DNA from: Streptomyces sp. Ru62 | GTDB taxonomy: Bacteria; Actinomycetota; Actinomycetes; Streptomycetales; Streptomycetaceae | Assembly: GCF_002920615.1 (NCBI RefSeq) | Contig: NZ_PQSU01000027.1 | Location: forward strand, 1-64,000 | DNA length: 64,000 nucleotides | Reading direction: 5' to 3' | Part shown: in pieces, positions 17,983 through 26,671 of the stretch | How the letters are laid out: every line of letters begins with the position of its first letter | Numbering within the stretch: the first letter of the stretch is position 1 | Made by a program: the position numbers and the translations under genes | The notes under the pieces: model-generated | Told to the model about the DNA's origin: nothing | Databases searched by the model: none | Seen by the model: only the letters and a program-made list of their open reading frames with translations

Positions 17983-19251
17983 TCAGGGGCAGCCGGTGTC
18001 GGCGAGGGTGAAGTAGCCCGGGGGTGACTCCTTCAGGGTGTGGGTGACGAACGTGTTGTAGAGGCCCATGTTCTGTTGCGATCCCTTGGCGTAGGTGTAG
18101 CCGCCGCTGGTGGTGGCCCGTCCCGCCTGTACATGGGCGTAGTTGCTCGCCGTCCAGCAGGCGGCGGTGCCGCCGCCCGGGTCCGGGTCCCCGCCGCCCG
18201 GGTCGCTGGTGTCCAGGCCGAAGAACCGGGCGATCCAGCGGCTGGAGCAGATCGAGTCGAGGAAGTACGGGGATGCGGTGCTTCCGCACTGTTCGTTGCC
18301 GGTGCCGGGGTCCACCGGGGTGCCGTGCCCGATGCCCGGGACCCGGTCGACCTCGACGGCGACCGTGCCGTCGGCCGCCAGGTACTGGTCCTGCCGGGTG
18401 GCGTCCGGCCCGATCGTCGTCGTGCGCGTGGGCGTCTGGGACAGGCCGTGCAGGGCCGTCCACTGGTCGCGCAGCTCGGTGGCGTTGCGCGGTACGACAG
18501 TGGTGTCCTGGTCGCCGTACCAGATGGCGGTGCGCGGCCACGGCCCGCCGTACGACGGGTAGGCGTCCCGCACCCGCTGCGCCCACGCGGCCGGACTCAG
18601 GTCGACGCCGGGGTTCATGCAGGTGTAGGGGCTGTTGTCCCTGGTGCAGTCGTAGGGCAGGCCGGCGACGACCGCGCCCGCCGAGAAGACGTCGGGGTAG
18701 GTGGCGAGCATGACCGCGGTCATCGCGCCGCCGGCGGAGAGGCCGGTGACATAGACGCGCTGCGGGTCGGCGCCGTAGGCGGTGACGGCCTGGCTCACCA
18801 TCTGCCGGACGGACAGGGCCTCGCCCTGGCCGCGCTGGTTGTCGCCGGCCTGGAACCAGTTGAAGCACTTGCTCGCGTTGTTGGCGGTGCCGGTCTCGGC
18901 GAGTACGAGCAGGAAGCCGTCGCGGTCGGCGAGTTGCGGCAGCCCGGAGTTGTCGGCGTAGACCTGGGCGCTCTGCGTGCAGCCGTGCAGGGCCACGACC
19001 ACCGGCGGGTGGGCCGGCAGGGTGGCGGGCCGGTACACGTACATGGTGAGGGCGCCCGGGTTGGAGCCGAAGCCGCTCACCCGGGTGAGCGTGACGGCGG
19101 CCTGGGTCCGGGCCTGGGCCTGGGGCGCGGGGCCGGCGAGCGCGGTGCCGAGGACGACGGCGAGGACGGCGAGAAGGCGGGGCAGGAGGCGGGGCAGCGG
19201 GCGGGCCCGTGGTGGCGCTCCGGGTGCCCTGCTGAACGGGGGCAGTGGCAT
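17983..19251 (-). CDS. secreted PHB depolymerase-type esterase with C-terminal binding domain
   Basis: Exported enzyme of 422 residues. A signal peptide (about 1-45) is followed by a catalytic domain with ALHGCTQSA (oxyanion loop), GLSAGGAM (nucleophile Ser), a DQDTTV Asp and a GIGHGTP His. A Gly/Pro/Asp-rich linker near residue 350 leads to a domain of about 60 residues with CWTASNYAHVQAGRA and LYNTFVTHTLKE, typical of substrate-binding domains on extracellular poly(3-hydroxybutyrate) depolymerases. This order (catalytic, linker, binding) supports polyester rather than acetylxylan as substrate. The ATG at 19251 follows AAGGAG. Confidence 0.8.
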   Translation of the reverse strand: MPLPPFSRAPGAPPRARPLPRLLPRLLAVLAVVLGTALAGPAPQAQARTQAAVTLTRVSGFGSNPGALTMYVYRPATLPAHPPVVVALHGCTQSAQVYADNSGLPQLADRDGFLLVLAETGTANNASKCFNWFQAGDNQRGQGEALSVRQMVSQAVTAYGADPQRVYVTGLSAGGAMTAVMLATYPDVFSAGAVVAGLPYDCTRDNSPYTCMNPGVDLSPAAWAQRVRDAYPSYGGPWPRTAIWYGDQDTTVVPRNATELRDQWTALHGLSQTPTRTTTIGPDATRQDQYLAADGTVAVEVDRVPGIGHGTPVDPGTGNEQCGSTASPYFLDSICSSRWIARFFGLDTSDPGGGDPDPGGGTAACWTASNYAHVQAGRATTSGGYTYAKGSQQNMGLYNTFVTHTLKESPPGYFTLADTGCP

Positions 19252-19622
19252 GGCGGCTCCTTCGGTGGACACACGGTCCCGGCCGCTCCCCCACGGGGCG
19301 GCGCCTGGCGCGCCGAGCGCGGCGGAACCAGCCGGGAGTGCCGGAACCATAGGTTCGGGTGTGTCCGGGCACCATGGCGCGGCGCACCACAGCGGTGGGG
19401 TCGTCCGTCGGCACCGGACGGATTGCGGAGCGCGGTGGGGTCTGCTACGCCGATGTGACCCTGCATCACTTCGCGTGCGTCACGTCACTCCGCATGCGGC
19501 ACTCCACCCGTGCCACTCGGCCCGCGCCACTCCGCCTGCATCGCTGAGCCGACCGCACTCCGCCGGCCTCGTTCCCCGACCGCACTCCGCCGACCGCACC
19601 CCCCTGTCGATGCTCCTCGGCC
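19252..19622. other. 371-bp intergenic region with degenerate short repeats
   Basis: Upstream of the depolymerase gene and downstream of the stress-protein pseudogene. From about 19460 to 19612 the word CACTCCGC, often as CCGACCGCACTCCGCCG, recurs with variation. No ORF with coding character was found. It should include the depolymerase promoter near its left end. Confidence 0.5.
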
Positions 19623-20524
19623 TCACTCCTGTGGTGGGGCAGGCGGCACCACCGCGATCGGGCTCGCCGCGTGCAGCAGTACGGCCTGGGTGACGGAACC
19701 CAGCATGCGGGCCGGGGCGAGCAGCCGCCGCCGGTGCCGGCCGACGACCACCAGGTCGGCGTCCTTCGAGGCGGCGACGAGGTGACCGGCCGCGTCGCCC
19801 GGCCGGGCCTCGGCGTCGGCGCGTACCTCGGGGTGCCGTTCGCGGTGGGGGGCGAGGAAGCCCTCGGCGAGGGTGCGGGTCTCGTTCGCCACGGCGTCCT
19901 GGTCGATCAGGGGCGGCACCAGTTGGCCGGGCGCCGACCAGGTCTGCACCGGCCACGGGTAGGCGGCGATCACCTGGAGCCGGGCATCGCGCAGGGCGGC
20001 CTCGGCGAACGCGAGGGCGAGGACGGACTCGTCGGGGCTGTCGACGTGCAGGCCGACGACGACCCGCGGCCCGGGCTCGGCCGGGCCCTCCCCGTGCACC
20101 TCCCGGCCCGGCCTGGGTACGACGACCACCGGGCACTCGGCGTCCCGGGCGGCGGCGAGGCCGTTGGAGCCGAGGAGCAGGTGGCGAAGCCGCCGCGGCC
20201 CCGCGAGCCGAGCACCAACAGCTGGGCGTCGCTGCCCAGTTCGGGCAGGACGGCCCCCGGTACGCCCTCCACCGCGAGGTACTCCACGGCCGGTGGCCCG
20301 GTGTGGTCCGCGAGCCGGCCGCGCACCTCGTCGAGCACCGGATCACCCTCCGCCTCGGGCGGCCCGGCGACCAGCACGTCGGCCTGGCCCCAGGCGGCGT
20401 ACTGCCGTACGTGCACCACGCGCAGCGGTGCCGCGCGACGGCGGGCGGCGTCCAGGGCCCAGTCCAGGGCGCGCAGGCTGTCCTCGGAACCGTCGACCGC
20501 GGCGATGACCGGCGCAGCGTCCAT
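19623..20524 (-). pseudogene. tandem-domain universal stress protein gene with frameshift
   Basis: Two UspA domains, each binding ATP in intact relatives, are encoded in different frames. Domain 1 begins at the ATG at 20524 (APVIAAVDGSEDSLRALDWA, after GGAGGTGGGG) and reads to LGSRGRGGFAT; its expected continuation LLLGSNGLAA appears in the next frame. Adding one C in the ACCTGC at about 20179-20184 would join the frames. The second domain (RVVVGLHVDSPDESVLALAF to SPIAVVPPAPP) continues to the stop at 19623. Either a recent loss of function or a base-calling error; both halves otherwise look well conserved, which favours a very recent event or an error. Confidence 0.8.
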
Positions 20525-20641
20525 CCTTGCCCCACCTCCGGAACACGACCTTCCCCTTGCTGGGGCCAGCCTGGCTCAGGTCCGGCCCCGACAGGGCCCT
20601 GCCGGTCGCGTGTCCGGAAATCCGGCCGGAACACCCCCGGT

Positions 20642-20884
20642 TCAGGTGAGGTCGAACTCGCCCTCCCGGGCGCCGGAGACGAAGGCGCCCCATTCCGCGG
20701 GGGTGAAGATCAGGGAGGGGCTCTCCGGCCGGCCGCTGTTGCGCATCGCGATGAAGCCCTCGACAAAGGCGATCTGGACATCGCCCAGACCGCGGCTGCT
20801 GGACTGCCACTCGGCCTTGCTCAGGTCCAGCTCCGGCTTGTCCCAGCCCGCCAGCGGCTGCTGCTGGATGGTGCTCTCGGCCAC
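20642..20884 (-). CDS. DUF397-domain protein
   Basis: Small protein of 80 residues of the DUF397 family, common in Streptomyces and usually encoded beside XRE-type regulators. Family features are DLSKAEWQSSSRG near the start, the central strand-turn-strand, and SLIFTPAEWGAFVSG followed by GEFDL at the end. The GTG at 20884 is preceded by GGGAGGAG seven bases away. No XRE regulator gene is adjacent, so it is an orphan here. The molecular role of the family is poorly known. Confidence 0.88.
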   Translation of the reverse strand: MAESTIQQQPLAGWDKPELDLSKAEWQSSSRGLGDVQIAFVEGFIAMRNSGRPESPSLIFTPAEWGAFVSGAREGEFDLT

Positions 20885-21135
20885 GTCCCTGCTCCTCCCG
20901 GTTCGTCGTCCGCGGGTCAGCCTAGCGACCGGTCGCTACGGCGGACAGGGCACGCGGGGAGAACCCTCCGGCAGGTCGGCCGGCCGCTCCGGCGGGACCG
21001 TCAGGAGTCGGGGGGCCCGGCGCCCACGAGCCACAGCGAGAAGAACGGGGAGCCGCCGCCGTACGGGTGCCCGAGCACCCTGCGGGCGCCGTCCACCGGG
21101 TGTTCCTGACCTCGTCGCCTCCGGCCGGGAACCCG

Positions 21136-21984
21136 TCACCGGTCGAGGAAGGCGTGCGTCCGGCCGACGAACCGCTCCGGGTCGTCCAGCCAGGGGTAGT
21201 GCCCGGCGCCGGGCTGGACGGCGCACTCGGCGTGCGGGAAGGCCTCGGCGGTGCGGCGGGCCACGGCGGGGCTCGGCCAGCCGTCGAGCGCGCCCGCGTA
21301 CACGAGGACCGGCGCGGTCAGGGCGGCGAGGGCCTTCCGGGTCGCGTCCGGGGTGAAGGCGCCCTCGGAGAAGTAGTGCTCGCCGGCCTCCTCGTTGGTC
21401 TGGTGCAGTTCCGCGTCGGTGTGGGCGCGGGCGGTGTCGTCCCAGCGGCCGTAGAAGAACGGCAGGAACACGTCGTTGAAGTCCGCCTCGCCCACGAGCC
21501 AGGCGCGGAAGGCGGGGAAGGCCCGCCCGAACCACGGCTCGCCCGCACGCAGCCGGGCCGCGGCCAGCCGGTCCTCGGGCACGGCGCGCAGGCCCAGGGC
21601 GGACGGGTTGGGAGTGATCAGCAGCAGCCGCCGTATCCGATGCGGATGGCGGGCCGCGTAGAGCATCGCCAGGGCGGCGCCCGCGGAGTGGGCGAGCAGA
21701 TCCATGTGCTCCAGGCCCATGTGTTCCCGCCATACCTCCAGGTCCTGGACCATCCGGTCGCAGCGGTACGTCGCCGGGTCCGCGGGCACCTCCGAGTCAC
21801 CGGTCCCCCGCAGGTCGAGCAGGGCCAGGCGGCGGTGCGCGGTCAGCCCGCCCAGCTCCCCGAGGTACTCGGAGGCCCGCATGGGCCCCCCGGGCACCAC
21901 GGCGAGCGGCTCCCCCTCCCCCCGCAGGTGGTAGGCGAGCCGTGTTCCGTCGGACGCGGTGAAGATCGGCATGTCGTCGATCAT
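21136..21984 (-). CDS. alpha/beta hydrolase, proline iminopeptidase-like
   Basis: Cytosolic serine hydrolase of 282 residues. The oxyanion-loop motif is VPGGPMR; the nucleophile motif is AHSAGA; the acid Asp is in YAGALDGWPS and the base His in GAGHYPW. A cap of about 90 residues between the nucleophile and acid resembles prolyl aminopeptidases and related small-molecule hydrolases. The short intact frame has no nearby operon partner; its start faces the paaK gene, 160 bases away, so the two share a divergent promoter region that contains the paaK palindrome. Substrate unknown. Confidence 0.8.
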   Translation of the reverse strand: MIDDMPIFTASDGTRLAYHLRGEGEPLAVVPGGPMRASEYLGELGGLTAHRRLALLDLRGTGDSEVPADPATYRCDRMVQDLEVWREHMGLEHMDLLAHSAGAALAMLYAARHPHRIRRLLLITPNPSALGLRAVPEDRLAAARLRAGEPWFGRAFPAFRAWLVGEADFNDVFLPFFYGRWDDTARAHTDAELHQTNEEAGEHYFSEGAFTPDATRKALAALTAPVLVYAGALDGWPSPAVARRTAEAFPHAECAVQPGAGHYPWLDDPERFVGRTHAFLDR

Positions 21985-22092
21985 GGTGCGGTCCGCCGCT
22001 GAGCCGCAACGCGTTTGGGGCTCCCCGCGGAAATTCTCCGCCGCCCTCTTGCCTCAGGGTTCGTGACCTGCATTTACTGACCCGGAACACAT

Positions 22093-22110
22093 CGACCGAA
22101 TGATCGGTCG
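22093..22110. promoter_or_regulatory. operator-like palindrome upstream of paaK
   Basis: CGACCGA and TCGGTCG form a perfect 7-bp inverted repeat around a 4-base spacer, ending 34 bases before the paaK start codon. The ACCGA/TCGGT half-sites are typical of TetR-type repressors that sense acyl-CoA esters, such as PaaR. No TetR gene is in the window, so a regulator would act in trans. Confidence 0.6.
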
Positions 22111-22144
22111 GTGGAACGAGGCTGCTGGTGAGGGAGACGTCGCG

Positions 22145-23449
22145 ATGGCGGATGTGACGGACCTGCTCGACGCGGGCGAACGGCTCGGAGCCGAGGAGCT
22201 GCGGGCACTGCAGCTGGAGCGGCTGCGTACGTCGCTGCGGCACGCGTACGAGAACGTGCCGTTCTACCGTGAGTCCTTCGACAAGGCCGGCGTCCGCCCG
22301 GAGGACTGCCGCACCCTCGCCGACCTCGCGCACTTCCCCTTCACGACCAAGGCGGACCTCCGGGAGAACTACCCGTACGGCTTGTTCGCCGTGCCCCGGG
22401 AGAAGATCCGCCGGCTGCACGCCTCCAGCGGCACCACGGGACGCCCCACGGTCGTCGGCTACACGGACAACGACCTTTCCATGTGGGCCGACATGGTGGC
22501 GCGGTCGATCAGGGCGGCCGGCGGCCGGCCGGGCGATGTCGTCCATGTGGCGTACGGCTATGGGCTGTTCACCGGGGGGCTCGGTGCGCACTACGGCGCC
22601 GAGCGCCTGGGCTGTACGGTCGTCCCCGCGTCCGGCGGCATGACGGCCCGGCAGGTGCAGCTGATCCAGGATCTGGAGCCGTCCGTCATCATGGTGACCC
22701 CGTCCTACATGCTCACCCTGCTGGACGAGTTCGAACGGCAGGGCGTGGACCCGCGCACCACCTCGCTGCGGGTGGGCGTCTTCGGTGCCGAACCCTGGAC
22801 CGAGCAGATGCGGCGGGAGATCGAGGAGCGGTTCGCGATCGACGCCGTCGACATCTACGGGCTGTCCGAGGTGATCGGCCCCGGTGTCGCCCAGGAGTGC
22901 GCGGAGACCAAGGACGGCCTCCATGTGTGGGAGGACCACTTCTACCCGGAAGTCGTGGATCCGATCACGGGTGAGGTACTGCCGGAGGGCGAGCGGGGCG
23001 AGCTGGTGTTCACCTCGCTGACCAAGGAGGCCATGCCGATCGTCCGGTACCGGACGCGGGACCTGACGCGGCTGCTGCCCGGCACGGCCCGGGTGTTCCG
23101 GCGGATGGAGAAGATCACCGGGCGCAGCGACGACATGGTGATCCTGCGCGGGGTCAATCTGTTCCCGACCCAGATCGAGGAGATCGTGCTGCGCACGCCC
23201 GGTGTGGCGCCGCACTTCCAGTTGCGCCTCACCCGTGAGGGCCGCATGGACGCGCTGACCGTGCGGGCAGAGGCCCGCCCCGACGCACCGCCGGAGGTGC
23301 GGGAGGCGGCGGCCCGCGCCATCGTCGCGGCGGTCAAGGACGGCATCGGGGTGTCGGTCGGCGTGGAGATCGTGGAACCCGAGTCGCTGGAGCGCTCGGT
23401 GGGCAAGATCCGCCGGATCGTGGACCTGCGGCCGCGCGACGCCGGGTAG
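22145..23449 (+). CDS. paaK: phenylacetate-CoA ligase
   Basis: Cytosolic adenylate-forming enzyme of 434 residues that activates phenylacetate with ATP and coenzyme A, the first step of the phenylacetyl-CoA pathway. Family landmarks: RHAYENVPFYRESFD near residue 35, the phosphate loop ASSGTTGRPT near 100, YGLSEVIGPG near 240, and the C-terminal subdomain with GRSDDMVILRGVN and final VGKIRRIVD (catalytic Lys). I use the ATG at 22145, after GAGGGAG, rather than an upstream ATG at 22100 that lies inside the palindrome. No paaABCDE genes are nearby, so it may be an isolated copy or serve a related aryl acid. Confidence 0.93.
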   Translation: MADVTDLLDAGERLGAEELRALQLERLRTSLRHAYENVPFYRESFDKAGVRPEDCRTLADLAHFPFTTKADLRENYPYGLFAVPREKIRRLHASSGTTGRPTVVGYTDNDLSMWADMVARSIRAAGGRPGDVVHVAYGYGLFTGGLGAHYGAERLGCTVVPASGGMTARQVQLIQDLEPSVIMVTPSYMLTLLDEFERQGVDPRTTSLRVGVFGAEPWTEQMRREIEERFAIDAVDIYGLSEVIGPGVAQECAETKDGLHVWEDHFYPEVVDPITGEVLPEGERGELVFTSLTKEAMPIVRYRTRDLTRLLPGTARVFRRMEKITGRSDDMVILRGVNLFPTQIEEIVLRTPGVAPHFQLRLTREGRMDALTVRAEARPDAPPEVREAAARAIVAAVKDGIGVSVGVEIVEPESLERSVGKIRRIVDLRPRDAG

Positions 23450-23554
23450 GGGTCGGGCACACCGGGACGGCTCCGACCGCACGGGGCGGCTCCGACGGCC
23501 GGGGGCGACACCGGTCGCCGGGGACAGCCGCCCCGCGCGGTCGCATCGACGTAC

Positions 23555-23581
23555 CTCGAAACGTCGAGCGCCGCTTATACT
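23555..23581 (+). promoter_or_regulatory. putative promoter with overlapping palindrome for the ArsR-type gene
   Basis: CTCGA and TCGAG flank a 4-base spacer (23555-23568), followed by TATACT (23576-23581), a good -10 element, only eight bases before the ATG at 23590. The palindrome would cover the -35 to -10 spacer, a classic place for autorepression, and the transcript would have almost no leader. Confidence 0.5.
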
Positions 23582-23589
23582 CCGGAGCC

Positions 23590-23922
23590 ATGACGGACAC
23601 CGCCCCCACCCCGGACCCGGACCTGGTCAACGCGCTGCGGGCGCTGTCCAACCCGATGCGCCTCCAGATGCTGCGATGGCTGCGCGAGCCCGAGCGGCAC
23701 TTCCCGATGGAGGCGGCCATCGCCGACCCCGCCGAGGTGGGTGTGTGCGTGAGCCACATCCAGGCCAAGGCAGGGCTGGCCCAGTCCACCGTGTCGGCCT
23801 ACATGGCGGAACTCCAGCGCGCCGGTCTGGTCCGGGCGACCCGGGTCGGCAAGTGGACCCACTACAAGCGGGACGAGCAGCGCATCGCCGACCTCGTCAC
23901 CCGGCTGGGACAGACCCTCTAG
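23590..23922 (+). CDS. ArsR/winged-helix transcriptional regulator
   Basis: Regulator of 110 residues with a single winged helix-turn-helix domain. ALRALSNPMRLQMLRWL is the typical ArsR-type helix, AKAGLAQSTVSAYMAEL the recognition helix, and VRATRVGKWTHYKR the wing. There is no CxC metal site; one Cys (GVCVSH) is isolated, so metal sensing is unlikely. A palindrome overlaps its own promoter, suggesting autoregulation. The F420-type oxidoreductase gene starts 150 bases downstream in the same direction and is a possible target. Confidence 0.85.
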   Translation: MTDTAPTPDPDLVNALRALSNPMRLQMLRWLREPERHFPMEAAIADPAEVGVCVSHIQAKAGLAQSTVSAYMAELQRAGLVRATRVGKWTHYKRDEQRIADLVTRLGQTL

Positions 23923-24013
23923 ACCCTTTCGTCTGGATCATCCCGGCGTCGCGGGGCCCACCCCCCCTTCCCGCTGGCCCGCCTCCCGCCTTCGGCGCTC
24001 CCCCTTGCGTGTC

Positions 24014-24033
24014 ATATCGAGAATCTGCGATAT
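24014..24033. promoter_or_regulatory. inverted repeat upstream of the F420-type oxidoreductase gene
   Basis: ATATCG and CGATAT form a perfect 6-bp inverted repeat around an 8-base spacer, 39 bases before the start codon. It is unusually AT-rich for this genome and probably an operator; the adjacent ArsR-type protein is the nearest candidate, although its own promoter palindrome has a different sequence. Confidence 0.5.
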
Positions 24034-24072
24034 TCCGAATCGACGAAGCATTGTCTGCGAGGGAGCACACCC

Positions 24073-24954
24073 ATGGACCTGGGCACGTTCGGGATCTACA
24101 CCTTCGACTTCGAGCACCAGCCGGCCGCGCGGATCCGGGACTCCGTCCAGCAGTTGGAGGACCTGGGCTGGCGGGCGCTGTGGATTCCCGAGGCGCTCGG
24201 CCGGGACGCGTTCACACACGCCGGCCTGCTGCTCTCCGCCACCCGGCGGCTGACCGTCGTCAACGGCATCGCCCGGATCTGGTCGCGCGAGGCCCGCTGG
24301 ACGCACGGCGCCGCCCTGCTGCTGGCGGACGCCTACCCGGGCCGGCACGTGCTCGGCCTGGGCTTCGGCGGCGACCCCCGGCCGGGGGTGAAGCCGCTGG
24401 CCGCCATGTCCGCGTACCTGGACGAGCTGGACACCCTGGAGACGCCGAACCCCCGCCCGGAGACCCCGGTCCGGCGGCTGCTGGCCGCCTACGGGCCGAA
24501 GATGCTCCGGCTGGCCCGCGACCGCGCGGCCGGAGCCCACACCTACCATGTGAACACGGCCCACACCGCTCAGGCCCGGGAGATCCTCGGCCCGGACGCG
24601 TTCCTCGCCGTCGAGCACGCCGTGCTGTTCGAGACCGACCCGGTCCGGGCCCGCGGTCTCGCGCGCGAGCATCTGCGCGGCTATCTCCGGACGCCGTACA
24701 ACCTCGCCAAGTTCCGCCGGCTGGGCTACACCGACGACGACCTGTCCGGCGGCGGCAGTGACCGCTTCGTGGACGACCTGGTGTTCTGGGGCGACCCGGA
24801 CACCGTCGTACGCAAGCTGCGCGGGCACGTCGACGCGGGCGCCGACCATGTGGCGGTACAGGTGATCGGCGTGCGGCCGGGCGAGTCGGCGCTGCCGCAC
24901 TGGCGGTCGCTGGCCGACGCCCTGCTCCCGGCGAAGGAATCGGCCGGCCGATGA
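24073..24954 (+). CDS. LLM-class F420-dependent oxidoreductase
   Basis: Luciferase-like TIM-barrel oxidoreductase of 293 residues, of the actinobacterial type that uses cofactor F420. Landmarks are the N-terminal strand MDLGTFGIYTFDFE, GWRALWIPEALGRD, the barrel segment VVNGIARIWSREA, YPGRHVLGLGFG and the final GADHVAVQVIG. AGGGAG precedes the ATG. It is probably monocistronic; its right end meets a 19-bp repeat and the convergent acyl-CoA synthetase gene. Substrate unknown; the match to a specific F420 subfamily is from memory. Confidence 0.82.
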   Translation: MDLGTFGIYTFDFEHQPAARIRDSVQQLEDLGWRALWIPEALGRDAFTHAGLLLSATRRLTVVNGIARIWSREARWTHGAALLLADAYPGRHVLGLGFGGDPRPGVKPLAAMSAYLDELDTLETPNPRPETPVRRLLAAYGPKMLRLARDRAAGAHTYHVNTAHTAQAREILGPDAFLAVEHAVLFETDPVRARGLAREHLRGYLRTPYNLAKFRRLGYTDDDLSGGGSDRFVDDLVFWGDPDTVVRKLRGHVDAGADHVAVQVIGVRPGESALPHWRSLADALLPAKESAGR

Positions 24955-25008
24955 GCGACCGGCCCGGTCGCGGTGCCGCGGGCCGAGCGTCGTACCACCG
25001 GTCCCGGG

Positions 25009-25061
25009 CACCGTACGCCCGGCCTGACACCGTACGCCCGGCCTGACACCGTACGCCCCGG
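25009..25061. repeat. 19-bp tandem repeat between convergent genes
   Basis: CACCGTACGCCCGGCCTGA occurs at 25009-25027 and 25028-25046, with a partial third copy to 25061, directly before the acyl-CoA synthetase stop codon. It occupies the place of a bidirectional terminator. Confidence 0.85.
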
Positions 25062-26558
25062 CTAGCCGCCGAAGCGGTCGCGCAGCTCGCGCTTGAGGAT
25101 CTTGCCGCTCGCGTTGCGCGGCAACTCCCCCGTGAACAGCACCCGTTTGGGCGCCTTGAACGGCGCGATCCTGGCCTTCACGTGCGCGATCAGCTCCTCC
25201 TCCGTCACCTCGCCGCGCGGGACGACGACCGCCGTGACGGCCTCGATCCACCGCTCGTCGGGCAGGCCGATCACGGCCGCCTCGGCGACCGCCTCGTGGG
25301 TGTAGAGGGCATCCTCTACCTGGCGCGAAGCCACCAGTACGCCACCGGAGTTGATGACGTCCTTCACCCGGTCCACGATGGTGAAGTACCCGTCGGCGTC
25401 CCGCACGGCGAGGTCCCCGGAGTGGAACCAGCCGTCGCGGAAGGCCTCGGCGGTCTCCTCGGGCTTGTCCCAGTAGCCCTCGCACAACTGCGGTGACCGG
25501 TAGACGATCTCGCCGGGCGTGCCCGCGGGGACGTCCTTGCCGTCCTCGTCGACCACGCGGGCGTCGACGAACAGGACGGGCCGGCCGCAGGAGTCCATCC
25601 GGCCCTGGTGTTCGTCGGGCGCGAGGACGGTGGCCAGCGGGCCGATCTCGCTCTGGCCGAAGCAGTTGTAGAAGCCGAGCTGCGGCAGCCGCTCGCGCAG
25701 GCGCTCCAGGACCGGCACCGGCATGACCGACGCGCCGTAGTAGGCCTTGCGCAGTCCGGACAGGTCGCGGGTCGCGAAGTCCGGGCGGCTCGCCAGGCCG
25801 ATCCAGACCGTCGGCGGGGCGAACAGGCTGTCCACGCGCCCCGCTTCGACCAGGTCGAACAGCCGGTCCCCGTCGGGCGCGTCGAGGATCAGGTTGGTGG
25901 CGCCGACCGCGAGGTAGGGCAGCAGGAAGACGTGCAGCTGCGCGGAGTGGTACAGCGGCAGGGAGTGCGCGGGGCGGTCGCCGGCGCTGAGGTCGAGCGC
26001 GGTGATCGCGCTCAGGTACTCGTGGACCAGGGCGCGGTGCGTCATCATCGCGCCCTTGGGCAGGGCGGTGGTCCCGGAGGTGTAGAGGAGCTGCACCAGG
26101 TCCTCGGTGCGTGGCTCGGGGCCGTCGTACGGGGGTGTGGTCGCCAGGCGCGCCAGGAGGGAGTCGCCGGTGTCGCGCAGGGGCAGCGCGCGGACGCCGC
26201 CGGGGAGCCGGCCGGCGATACCGGGGTCGGTGAGCACCAGGGAGCTGCCGGACTGGCGGACGAGGTAGGCGAGGTCGTCGCCGGTGAGGTTGTGGTTGAC
26301 CGGCACGTGCACCAGACCGGCGCGGGCGCAGGCCAGGAAGCCGATCAGGTACGCGTCCGAGTTGTGGCCGTAGGAGCCGACCCGGTCGCCGGGGGCGAGG
26401 CCCTGGCCGAGCAGGACCCCCGCCGCGCGGGAGACGGCCTCGTCGAGTTCCTCGTACGTCCAGGTACGGTCGGCGTACTCGACCGCGACCCGTGCCGGGG
26501 TGCGCCGGGCGCTGCGCCGCAGCACCCCGTCGACCGTGCTGCCCTGTCCCTGCGTCAT
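25062..26558 (-). CDS. acyl-CoA synthetase (AMP-forming)
   Basis: Cytosolic adenylate-forming ligase of 498 residues that probably activates a medium- or long-chain fatty acid or aryl acid. It has the phosphate loop LLYTSGTTALPKGA, the A5 motif FYNCFGQSEIGP, the hinge HSGDLAVRDADGY and the C-terminal Lys motif PRNASGKILKREL. The order and length are standard for FadD-like enzymes. It is oriented toward the F420-type oxidoreductase gene; no pathway partner is adjacent on its own strand. The start ATG at 26558 lacks a strong ribosome site; an in-frame ATG does not exist close upstream in a better context. Confidence 0.88.
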   Translation of the reverse strand: MTQGQGSTVDGVLRRSARRTPARVAVEYADRTWTYEELDEAVSRAAGVLLGQGLAPGDRVGSYGHNSDAYLIGFLACARAGLVHVPVNHNLTGDDLAYLVRQSGSSLVLTDPGIAGRLPGGVRALPLRDTGDSLLARLATTPPYDGPEPRTEDLVQLLYTSGTTALPKGAMMTHRALVHEYLSAITALDLSAGDRPAHSLPLYHSAQLHVFLLPYLAVGATNLILDAPDGDRLFDLVEAGRVDSLFAPPTVWIGLASRPDFATRDLSGLRKAYYGASVMPVPVLERLRERLPQLGFYNCFGQSEIGPLATVLAPDEHQGRMDSCGRPVLFVDARVVDEDGKDVPAGTPGEIVYRSPQLCEGYWDKPEETAEAFRDGWFHSGDLAVRDADGYFTIVDRVKDVINSGGVLVASRQVEDALYTHEAVAEAAVIGLPDERWIEAVTAVVVPRGEVTEEELIAHVKARIAPFKAPKRVLFTGELPRNASGKILKRELRDRFGG

Positions 26559-26671
26559 GGCTCATGATCCTGGGTCCGGCGCCGGGAACGGGTCAAGCAC
26601 CCGGACGGCGCGAACGCCGACCCGCATTGTTCCTGACACATCATCAGAGTCCTTGGAAGTCACGCGCCCCG

